This document shows, one piece after another, positions 51,401 through 63,400 of a stretch of DNA of 64,000 nt; position 1 is the stretch's first letter, and each line of letters starts with the position of its first letter. The translations under genes and the position numbers were made by a program. Location of the stretch: contig JAUCBJ010006616.1 in assembly GCA_032718475.1 (NCBI GenBank), positions 1-64,000 on the forward strand. The letters run 5' to 3'. A model generated the notes under the pieces. It made no database searches and was not told the origin of the DNA. It saw nothing but the letters and a program-made list of their open reading frames with translations. Source of the stretch: Nemertoderma westbladi. Its lineage: Eukaryota; Xenacoelomorpha; Nemertodermatida; Nemertodermatidae.

Positions 51401-54400
51401 GATGAATCTGTTGTTGACATTGACGATGTTGAAATATGTGAAGCTGATACCACAAAATTGGACAAGTCTTTACAGAGTTATGAAGAATCAACAACTTCAC
51501 CTTTGGATTCTAAGATTGAATTTGAAACAAAACTTGTTTCGCAAGATGTTTCAACTGTCCATGTTGAGATTAAGGACGATATTGACACATTTGCAGAACA
51601 GTCCGAGTCTATAGAGTACACTATTGATGTGAAGGATGATCAAATGTCTATAGAGCAGGAGTCATTAATTATCCAAATACCTGCAGAAACACAAATAGAC
51701 ATGAAGGATGTGTCAGAGTCTGATCTTCCATTGAAAGGAGCACCGTATTTGAACCCAGAATCTGAGACTATTTCTACAGAACTAGCTGAGGGAATTGAAA
51801 CTCCAGTTGTAAAAGATGGTGACGCTTTACAATCAAAGCTATCTGAAGAAAAGACTGAACCAATTTTAGATTTGGAAAATCTCTTAGAACAAGCACCTAT
51901 AACTGAACCTATTTCATTTTCTGAAAAGGTTATTTCCTCTGGTGTACCTACTACTGGAACAGGTGGTGTAGAATCTGTTGTTGACATCGACGATGTTGAA
52001 ATAAGTGAAGCTGATGCCACAATATTGGACAAGTCTTTACAGAGTTATGAAGAATCAACAACTTCACCTTTGGATTCTAAGATTGAATTTGAAACAAAAC
52101 TTGTTTCGCAAGATGTTTCAACTGTCCATGTTGAGATTAAGGACGATATTGACACATTTGCAGAACAGTCCGAGTCTATAGAGTACAATATTGATGTGAA
52201 GGATGATCAAATGTCTATAGAGCAGGAGTCATTAATTATCCAAATACCTGCAGATACTCAAATAGACATGAAGGATGAGTCAGAGTCTGATCTTCCATTG
52301 AAAGGAGCACCGTATTTGAACCCAGAATCTGAGACTATTTCTACAGAACTAGCTGTGGGAATTGAAACTCCAGTTGTAAACGATGGTGACGCTTTACAAT
52401 CAAAGCTATCTGAAGAAAAGACTGAACCAATTTTAGATTTGGAAAATCTCTTAGAACAAGCACCTATCACTGAACCTATTTCATTTTCTGAAAAGGTTAT
52501 TTCCTCTGGTGTACCTACTACTGGAACAGTTGGTGTAGAATCTGTTGTTGACATCGACGATGTTGAAATAAGTGAAGCTGATGCCACAATATTGGACAAG
52601 TCTTTACAGAGTTATGAAGAATCAACAACTTCACCTTTGGATTCTAAGATTGAATTTGAAACAAAACTTGTTTCGCAAGATGTTTCAACTGTCCATGTTG
52701 AGATTAAGGACGATATTGACACATTTGCAGAACAGTCCGAGTCTATAGAGTACACTATTGATGTGAAGGATGATCAAATGTCTATAGAGCAGGAGTCATT
52801 AATTATCCAAATACCTGCAGAAACACAAATAGACATGAAGGATGTTTCAGAGTCTGATCTTCCATTGGAAGAAGCACCATATTTGAGCCCAGAATCTGAG
52901 ACTATTTCTACAGAACTAGCTGAGGGAATTGAAACTCCAGTTGTAAAAGATGGTGACGCTTTACAATCAAAGTTATCTGAAGAAAAGACTGAACCAATTT
53001 TAGATTTGGAAAATCTCTTAGAACAAGCACCTATAACTGAACCTATTTCATTTTCTGAAAAGGTTATTTCCTCTGGTGTACCTACTACTGGAACAGGTGG
53101 TGTAGAATCTGTTGTTGACATCGACGATGTTGAAATAAGTGAAGCTGATGCCACAATATTGGACAAGTCTTTACAGAGTTATGAAGAATCAACAACTTCA
53201 CCTTTGGATTCTAAGATTGAATTTGAAACAAAACTTGTTTCGCAAGATGTTTCAACTGTCCATGTTGAGATTAAGGACGATATTGACACATTTGCAGAAC
53301 AGTCCGAGTCTATAGAGTACACTATTGATTTTAAGGATGATCAAATGTCTATAGAGCAGGAGTCATTAATTATCCAAATACCTGCAGAAACACAAATAGA
53401 CATGAAGGATGTGTCAGAGTCTGCTCTTCCATTGGAAGAAGCACCATATTTGAGCCCAGAATCTGAGACTATTTCTACAGAACAAGCTGAGGGAATTGAA
53501 ACTCCAGTTGTAAAAGATGGTGACGCTTTACAATCAAAGCTATCTGAAGAAAAGACTGAACCAATTTTAGATTTGGAAAATCTCTTAGAACAAGCACCTA
53601 TCACTGCACCTATTTCATTTTCTGAAAAGGTTATTTTCTCTGGTGTACCTACTACTGGAACAGTTGGTGTAGAATCTGTTGTTGACATCGACGATGTTGA
53701 AATAAGTGAAGCTGATGCCACAATATTGGACAAGTCTTTACAGAGTTATGAAGAATCAACAACTTCACCTTTGGATTCTAAGATTGAATTTGAAACAAAA
53801 CTTGTTTCGCAAGATGTTTCAACTGTCCATGTTGAGATTAAGGACGATATTGACAAATTTGCAGAACAGTCCGAGTCTATAGAGTACACTATTGATGTGA
53901 AGGATGATCAGATGTCTATAGAGCAGGAGTCATTAATTATCCAAATACCTGCAGAAACACAAATAGACATGAAGGATGAGTCAGTGTCTGCTCTTCCATT
54001 GGAAGAAGCACCATATTTGAGCCCAGAATCTGAGACTATTTCTGCAGAACTAGCTGAGGGAATTGAAACTCGAGTTGTAAAAGATGGTGACGCTTTACAA
54101 TCAAAGCTATCTGAAGAAAAGACTGAACCAATTTTAGATTTGGAAAATCTCTTAGAACAAGCATCTAATACTGCACCTATTTCATTTTCAGAAAAGGTTA
54201 TTTCCTCTGGTGTACCTACTACTGGAACAGTTGGTGAAGAATCTGTTGTTGACATCGACGATGTTGAAATAAGTGAAGCTGATGCCACAATATTGGACAA
54301 GTCTTTACAGAGTTATGAAGAATCAACAACTTCACCTTTGGATTCTAAGATTGAATTTGAAACAAAACTTGTTTCGCAAGATGTTTCATCAGTCCATGTT

Positions 54401-57400
54401 GAGATTAAGGACGATATTGACACATTTGCTGAACAGTCCGAGTCTATAGAGTACAATATTGATGTGAAGGATGATCAAATGTCTATAGAGCAGGAGTCAT
54501 TAATTATCCAAATACCTGCAGATACTCAAATAGACATGAAGGATGAGTCAGAGTCTGATCTTCCATTGAAAGGAGCACCGTATTTGAACCCAGAATCTGA
54601 GACTATTTCTACAGAACTAGCTGTGGGAATTGAAACTCCAGTTGTAAACGATGGTGACGCTTTACAATCAAAGCTATCTGAAGAAAAGACTGAACCAATT
54701 TTAGATTTGGAAAATCTCTTAGAACAAGCACCTATCACTGAACCTATTTCATTTTCTGAAAAGGTTATTTCCTCTGGTGTACCTACTACTGGAACAGTTG
54801 GTGTAGAATCTGTTGTTGACATCGACGATGTTGAAATAAGTGAAGCTGATGCCACAATATTGGACAAGTCTTTACAGAGTTATGAAGAATCAACAACTTC
54901 ACCTTTGGATTCTAAGATTGAATTTGAAACAAAACTTGTTTCGCAAGATGTTTCAACTGTCCATGTTGAGATTAAGGACGATATTGACACATTTGCAGAA
55001 CAGTCCGAGTCTATAGAGTACACTATTGATGTGAAGGATGATCAAATGTCTATAGAGCAGGAGTCATTAATTATCCAAATACCTGCAGATACTCAAATAG
55101 ACATGAAGGATGTGTCAGAGTCTGCTCTTCCATTGGAAGAAGCACCATATTTGAGCCCAGAATCTGAGACTATTTCTACAGAACTAGCTGAGGGAATTGA
55201 AACTCCAGTTGTAAAAGATGGTGACGCTTTACAATCAAAGCTATCTGAAGAAAAGACTGAACCAATTTTAGATTTGGAAAATCTCTTAGAACAAGCATCT
55301 AATACTGCACCTATTTCATTTTCTGAAAAGGTTATTTCCTCTGGTGTACCTACTACTGGAACAGTTGGTGTAGAATCTGTTGTTGACATCGACGATGTTG
55401 AAATAAGTGAAGCTGATGCCACAATATTGGACAAGTCTTTACAGAGTTATGAAGAATCAACAACTTCACCTTTGGATTCTAAGATTGAATTTGAAACAAA
55501 ACTTGTTTGGCAAGATGTTTCAACAGTCCATGTTGAGATTAAGGACGATATTGACAAATTTGCAGAACAGTCCGAGTCTATAGAGTACACTATTGATGTG
55601 AAGGATGATCAGATGTCTATAAAGCAGGAGTCATTAATTATCCAAATACCTGCAGAAATACAAATAGTCATGAAGGATGTGTCAGAGTCTGCTCTTCCAT
55701 TGGAAGAAGCACCATATTTGAGCCCAGAATCTGAGACTATTTCTACAGAACTAGCTGAGGGAATTGAAACTCCAGTTGTAAAAGATGGTGACGCTTTACA
55801 ATCAAAGCTATCTGAAGAAAAGACTGAACCAATTTTAGATTTGGAAAATCTCTTAGAACAAGCACCTATCACTGAACCTATTTCATTTTCTGAAAAGGTT
55901 ATTTCCTCTGGTGTACCTACTACTGGAACAGTTGGTGTAGAATCTGTTGTTGACATCGACGATGTTGAAATAAGTGAAGCTGATGCCACAATATTGGACA
56001 AGTCTTTACAGAGTTATGAAGAATCAACAACTTCACCTTTGGATTCTAAGATTGAATTTGAAACAAAACTTGTTTCGCAAGATGTTTCAACAGTCCATGT
56101 TGAGATTAAGGACGATATTGACACATTTGCTGAACAGTCCGAGTCTATAGAGTACAATATTGATGTGAAGGATGATCAAATGTCTATAGAGCAGGAGTCA
56201 TTAATTATCCAAATACCTGCAGATACTCAAATAGACATGAAGGATGAGTCAGAGTCTGATCTTCCATTGAAAGGAGCACCGTATTTGAACCCAGAATCTG
56301 AGACTATTTCTACAGAACTAGCTGTGGGAATTGAAACTCCAGTTGTAAACGATGGTGACGCTTTACAATCAAAGCTATCTGAAGAAAAGACTGGACCAAT
56401 TTTAGATTTGGAAAATCTCTTAGAACAAGCACCTATCACTGAACCTATTTCATTTTCTGAAAAGGTTATTTCCTCTGGTGTATCTACTACTGGAACAGTT
56501 GGTGTAGAATCTGTTGTTGACATCGACGATGTTGAAATAAGTGAAGCTGATGCCACAATATTGGACAAGTTTTTACAGAGTTATGAAGAATCAACAACTT
56601 ATCCTTTGGATTCTAAGATTGAATTTGAAACAAAACTTGTTTCGCAAGATGTTTCAACAGTCCATGTTGAGATTAAGGACGATATTGACACATTTGCTGA
56701 ACAGTCCAAGTCTATAGAGTACACTATTGATGTGAAGGATGATCAAATATCTATAGAGCAGGAGTCATTAATTATCCAAATACCTGCAGATATTCAAATA
56801 GACACGAAGGATGAGTCAATGTCTGTTCTTCCATTGGAAGAGGCACCATATTTGAGCCCAGAATCTGAGACTATTTCTACAGAGCTAGCTGAGGGAATTG
56901 AAACTCCAGTTGTAAAAGATGGTGACGCTTTACAATCACAACTATCTGATGAAAAGCCTGAATCAATTTTAGATGTGGAAAATCTCTTAGAACAAGCACC
57001 TATCACTGAACCTATTTCATTTTCTGAAAAAGTTGTTTCCACTGAAGTTCCAACTGTTGGAACACTTGATGATGAATCTGTTGTTGACATTGACGATGTT
57101 GAAATATGTGAAGGTGATGCCACAATATTGGACATGTCTTTACAGAGTTATCATGAATCAACAACTTCTCCTTTGGATTCTGAGATTGAATTTGAAACAA
57201 AACTTGTTTCGCAAGATGTTTCAACAGTCCGTGTTGAGATTAAGGACGATATTGACAAATTTGCAGAACAGTCCGAGTCTATAGAGTACACTATTGATGT
57301 GAAGGATGATCAAATGTCTATAGAGCAGGAGTCATTAATTATCCAAATGCCTGCAGAAACTCAAATAGACATGAAGGATGAGTCAGTGTCTGCTCTTCCA

Positions 57401-60400
57401 TTGGAAGAAGCACCATATTTGAGCCCAGAATCTGAGGCTATTTCTACAGAACTAGCTGAGGGAATTGAAACTCCTGTTGTAAAAGATGGTGACGCTTTGC
57501 AATCAAAACTATCTGAAGAAAGGACTGAACCAATTTTAGATTTGGAAGATCTCTTAGAACAAGCACCTATCACTGAACCTATTTCATTTTCTGAAAAGGT
57601 TATTTCCACAGAAGTTCCAACTGTTGGAACACTTGATGATGAATCTGTTGTTGACATTGACGATGTTAAATTCAGTGAAGCTGATGCCACAATATTGGAC
57701 AAGCCTTTACAGAGTTATGAAGAATCAACAACTTCTCCTTTGGATTCTAAGATTGAATTTGAAACAAAATTTGTTTCACATGAAGTTTCAAGTGTATCTG
57801 TTGAAATTAAAGAAGATATTAATGCATTTGTTGAACAGTCCGAGTCTTTGGGGTATGCCATTGATTTGGATGACAATCAAATGTCTATAGAGCATGACTC
57901 TTCAAGTATCCAAGTACCTTCAGAGATTCAAATTGATATGAAAGACGAATCAGTATCAGAACTTGCAATGGAAACAGGTACTTCTCTTTATCTTGATATT
58001 GAGACTATTTCCATAGGTTTTAACACTGCAGATAGAGTAATGGCTCCTGTTGTAATAGGCGATGCTCTGCAATTATGTGTATCAGAAGACGAGAAAGCTG
58101 TACAAATGGCTACTCGACCTCTACCTGGAATACATAAACTGTCCAGACAAAAATCTCTTTTATGTGCGAAACCTGAAACTGAAGATTTGATTTTAGAATG
58201 TGTTCCAGAACAATCTGATCAACCAACTGAAGTGGTATCTGAAACTGCTGGAACTAATATATTGAAAAAGAATATACCATTGTCATCTGTTTTGAGTCCT
58301 GATGGAATTTTAGGTGGAATGGAATCTTATGCTGCTGGTGCATCCCTCTCTCATGGACTTGTTTCGGCTCCTTTACAAGATCTAGTGATGGAATCGGAGG
58401 GAATCACTATGTTATCTAGTGTTCCAGTTACTGGGTCGAGGTTAGATGTATCTATTGTTCACCCAGAAATAGCTGGTGTTGTTGTATCACATCTAACACC
58501 GATGTTTATAATTCCTTTACAAGAGTGTACATCGTTTTTAGTTGGTGAAGTGGCCATGTTAGCAATACAAGTAAGAGCATCCCCTCCTGTTAGTATTCAG
58601 TGGTTTAAAGATGATACAATGGTTGAAGGATCTAAGTTTAATGTTTTAACGGTACCTTTAGAGGAAGATTTTGTATTTACTAGTCATTTGTATATAGAAA
58701 ATGTTTCTTATGATGATGCTGGTTCCTATTCTTGTCGGGCTTCCAATACATATGGGGAGGAGGAAACCATTACTTCGCTTATTATCTCTCATACAAAGGC
58801 TCATATTGAGCACATTGATTCTATTGGTGAACCTTCCGCAGACTCTTCCAATATTGTAAATATTAAACCGGACGCAATTCCGGATGTTTCAGTAACTAAA
58901 TCTCCTTTAGAAGAAGTAATGTCTAACCCCCCTAAAACTAAATCTATATCCTCAGAATTAGAAATAGTTGATGGAGTTGACAATGTAGTTGTAAAAGAAG
59001 ATTCTGAACTTTCAACATTATCTGAAGAGGGAACTGAACTTATTTCTGCCACTGAAGGGGCAATTTCCACTGGAGTTCCTACTGTTGAAACACATGGTAT
59101 TGAATCTGTTGTTGACATTGACGAAGTTGATGTGTGTGAAGATGATAAAACAGTAACTGACAAGACTTTACAAATGCATGAAGAATCAACGGCGACCCCT
59201 ATGTATTCAGAGATAGAAGTTGATTCAAAAATAGTTTCAGAAGATGTATCAACTTTCTCTGTTGACATTAAGGAAGATATTGATATATTTGCAGAACAGT
59301 CAGAATCTGTAGAGTACACAATTGATGTAAAAGACGACCAAATCTCAATCGAGCAGGAGTCATCAATCATCAGATTACCCGCAGAAAGTCAAATTGAGAT
59401 TAAAGATGAATCAATGACTGAACTGCCTTTAGAAGATGACACATCTCTGTACCCTGAAGTAAAGACCATTTCTGCAGAATTAAACATTGCTGACAGATTT
59501 GATACTCCAGTTGTAAAGGGTGATGCGTTAGAGTCCACTTTATCTGAAGAAGAAACTGAACCAATTTCGGATTTGGAAAGTTACATAGAAAAAGCACCTG
59601 TAACTGAACCTATTTCTGCCACAGAAGGTGTAATTTCTACCGGTGTTCCTACTGTTGAAACACATGATGTTGAATCTGTTGTTGACATTGACGAAGTTGA
59701 TGTGTGTGAAGCTGATAAAACAGTAACTGACAAGACTTTACAAAGATATGAAGAATCAACGACGACTCCTATGTATTCAGAGATAGATGTTGATACAAAA
59801 CATGTTTCACAAATTGTTTCTACTGTCTCTGTTGAAATTAAGGAAGATATTGATATATTTGCAGAACAGTCAGAATCTGTAAAGGATACTATTGAAGTGA
59901 AAGATGACCAAATGTCAATAGAACAGGAGTCTACCGTCATCAGAATACCTGCAGAAGCAAAAACTGTCGTGGAGGATGATTCGGTTTTCGAACTTCCTCT
60001 AGAAACAGAAAATTATATATTTCCCGAAACAAACATTATTTCCATTGCATTAAACACGGCTGATGAACTTGGTCCTCCCATGGCAAAAGGGACTGGGCTG
60101 CAATTGAGTTTGTCTGATAGTGATACCGAGCCTATTCCGCAATTGGGCTGTGTTCTTGAGAGAGCTATTGCTGTTGGGCAGAAGTATTCTTCAGAAAGTT
60201 TTTTAACAAACCGTGTTGAGGTTGAAGGGTTAGCATTAAATTCTGCTAGTGTTTTTCAAGATGCTCTTGTTTCAGTTTTGAATGACAAAACTTTCATATA
60301 TTTAACCTCAAGTAGTGTGAGTGGAACCTATTTTGACCATCCCACCGCCATCTCTGTGCCAGTGGAAGGAATTCCCATTCTATGTAGTATCATTGATAGT

Positions 60401-63400
60401 GGAGTAGATCATATACTAGAAGATAATGCAATGGCAGCTATTGTGACAGACGTTTGGCCTCTGGATACATACAATGTTATTGAAGATGTCTTGATACATC
60501 AGGAGTTGTTATATATTTTACCTCAGGTTTTGGAAGAATGTATGTTTGAACTTACAAGTTTAGATGATCAAGAAATTTTGCAAGAAACCTCAATAACTCG
60601 TGTAGCTAATATTCTTGCTTTGCAAAAACAGTTGACTTGCATTGTTTATGGATTTCCTGAAGATAATTTTCCAGAATCATGTGACTCACCAATTGAAGTT
60701 TTATCTAGTCCCCTTATTGAAGCTGCCGATCTATTCGATTTTAAAACTTTGTCTTGTAATAAACTCACAACTTCTTCCATTATTGAAGGTGTTGCCGAAA
60801 ATATCCTGAATGATTGTGAAGACACGTTCTGTATAGATTATGAGATACTGCCATCTAATGTAGATGTATCAATAGCTGATGCACCACAATTAACTGTAGA
60901 ATCCTTTACACCTGTAGAACATGGCACAGGATTGGATACTCAAATTGACGATGAAGACACTATTTGCAAATTACCTGAAAACACTTATCAAGCCTCAGTA
61001 TTGAATGTTGTCGGTGGTACTTGTAATGACATTTGTTCCGTTACTCCTGTTGTGGAAGGTACAGCCATACGTGATATCATAGAAGATAATAGTGTTGAAA
61101 TGGATTCTGATATTGTAGTTCCTATGGCCGCAACAACTATTGTTAATGTAGATATGCCAGTTGATGATAGGTCTGTTCAAATAACAATTGTCAAAGGTGG
61201 TGCCATACAGTCAACTTTATCTGAAGAAGAAACTGAACCAATTTCCGATTTGGAAACTTATATCGAAAAAGCTCCTGTAACTGAACCTATTTCTACCACT
61301 GATGAAGTAATTTCCACCAGAGTTCCTACAATTGAATCACATGATGTTGAATCTGTTGTTGACTTTGACGAAGTTGATGTGTGTGAAGCTGATGAAACAG
61401 AAACTGACAAGACTTTACAAATGTATGAAGAATTATCGTCGACCCCTATGTTTTCAGAGATAGAAGTTGATTCAAAAATAGTTTCAGAAGATGTATCAAG
61501 TTTCTCTGTTGACATTAAGGAAGATATTTATATATTTGCAGATCAGTCAGAATCTGTAGAGTACACAATTGATGTGAAAGACGACCAAATGTCCATGGAG
61601 CAGGAGTCATCAATCATTAGATTACCCGCAGAAAGTCAAATTGAGATTAAAGATGAATCAATGTCTGAACTTCCTTTAGATGAGGACACATATCTGTACC
61701 CTGATGTGAAGACCATTTCTGCAGAATTAAACATTGCTGACAGATTTGATATGCCAGTTGTGAAAGGTGATGCGTTAGAGTCCACTTTATCTGAAGAAGA
61801 AACTGAACCAATTTTGGATTTGGAAAGTTACATAGAAAAAGCACCTGTAACTGTACCTATTTCTGCCACTGAAGGGGCAATTTCCACCGCAGTTCCTACA
61901 ATTGAAACACATGATGTTGAATCTGTTGTTGACATTGACGAAGTTGATGTGTGTGAAGCTGATGAAAGAAGAACTGACAAGACGTTACAAATGTATGAAG
62001 AATCAACGGCGACCCCTATGTATTCAGAGATAGAAGTTGATTCAAAAATAGTTTCAGAAGATGTATCAAGTTTCTCTGTTGACATTAAGGAAGATATTGA
62101 TATATTTGCAGAACAGTCAGAATCTGTAGAGTACACAATTGATGTAAAAGACGACCAAATCTCAATCGAGCAGGAGTCATCAATCATCAGATTACCCGCA
62201 GAAAGTCAAATTGAGATTAAAGATGAATCAATGTCTGAACTTCCTTTAGAAGATGACACATCTCTGTACCCTGATGTGAAGACCATTTCTGCAGAATTAA
62301 ACATTGCTGACAAATTTGATATGCCAGTTGTGAAAGGTGATGCGTTAGAGTCCACTTTATCTGAAGAAGAAACTGAACCAATTTCGGATTTGGAAAGTTA
62401 CATAGAAAAAGCACCTGTAACTGTACCTATTTCTGCCACTGAAGGGGCAATTTCCACTGGAGTTCCTACAATTGAAACACATGATGTTGAATCTGTTGTT
62501 GACATTGACGAAGTTGATGTGTGTGAAGCTGATGAAAGAAGAACTGACAAGACGTTACAAATGTATGAAGAATCAACGGCGACCCCTATGTATTCAGAGA
62601 TAGAAGTTGATTCAAAAATAGTTTCAGAAGATGTATCAAGTTTCTCTGTTGACATTAAGGAAGATATTGATATATTTGCAGAACAGTCAGAATCTGTAGA
62701 GTACACAATTGATGTGAAAGACGACCAAATCTCAATCGAGCAGGAGTCATCAATCATCAGATTACCCGCAGAAAGTCAAATTGAGATTAAAGATGAATCA
62801 ATGTCTGAACTTCCTTTAGATGAGGACACATCTCTGTACCCTGATGTGAAGACCATTTCTGCAGAATTAAACATTGCTGACAGATTTGATATGCCAGTTG
62901 TGAAAGGTGATGCGTTAGAGTCCACTTTATCTGAAGAAGAAACTGAACCAATTTTGGATTTGGAAAGTTACATAGAAAAAACACCTGTAACTGTACCTAT
63001 TTCTGCCACTGAAGGGGCAATTTCCACTGGAGTTCCTACAATTGAAACACATGATGTTGAATCTGTTGTTGACATTGACGAAGTTGATGTGTGTGAAGCT
63101 GATGAAACCGAAACTGACAAGACTTTACAAATGTATGAAGAATCAACGGCGACCCCTATGTATTCAGAGATAGAAGTTGATTCAAAAATAGTTTCAGAAG
63201 ATGTATCAACTTTCTCTGTTGACATTAAGGAAGATATTGATATATTTGCAGAACAGTCAGAGTCTGTAGAGTACACAGTTGATGTAAAAGATGACCAAAT
63301 GTCCATGGAGCAGGAGTCATCAATCATTAGATTACCCACTCAGTCTCAAATTGATATGAAGGATGAATTAGTGTCTGATGTTCCTTTAGAACAAGAAACT

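Noticed and set aside
40601-57890. Plus-strand 83-88 codon frames (for example 40601, 41729, 42857, 51363, 57033)
   Set aside because: They are out-of-frame readings of array C units that carry the VSTEVPTVGT variant, and they have no features of their own.
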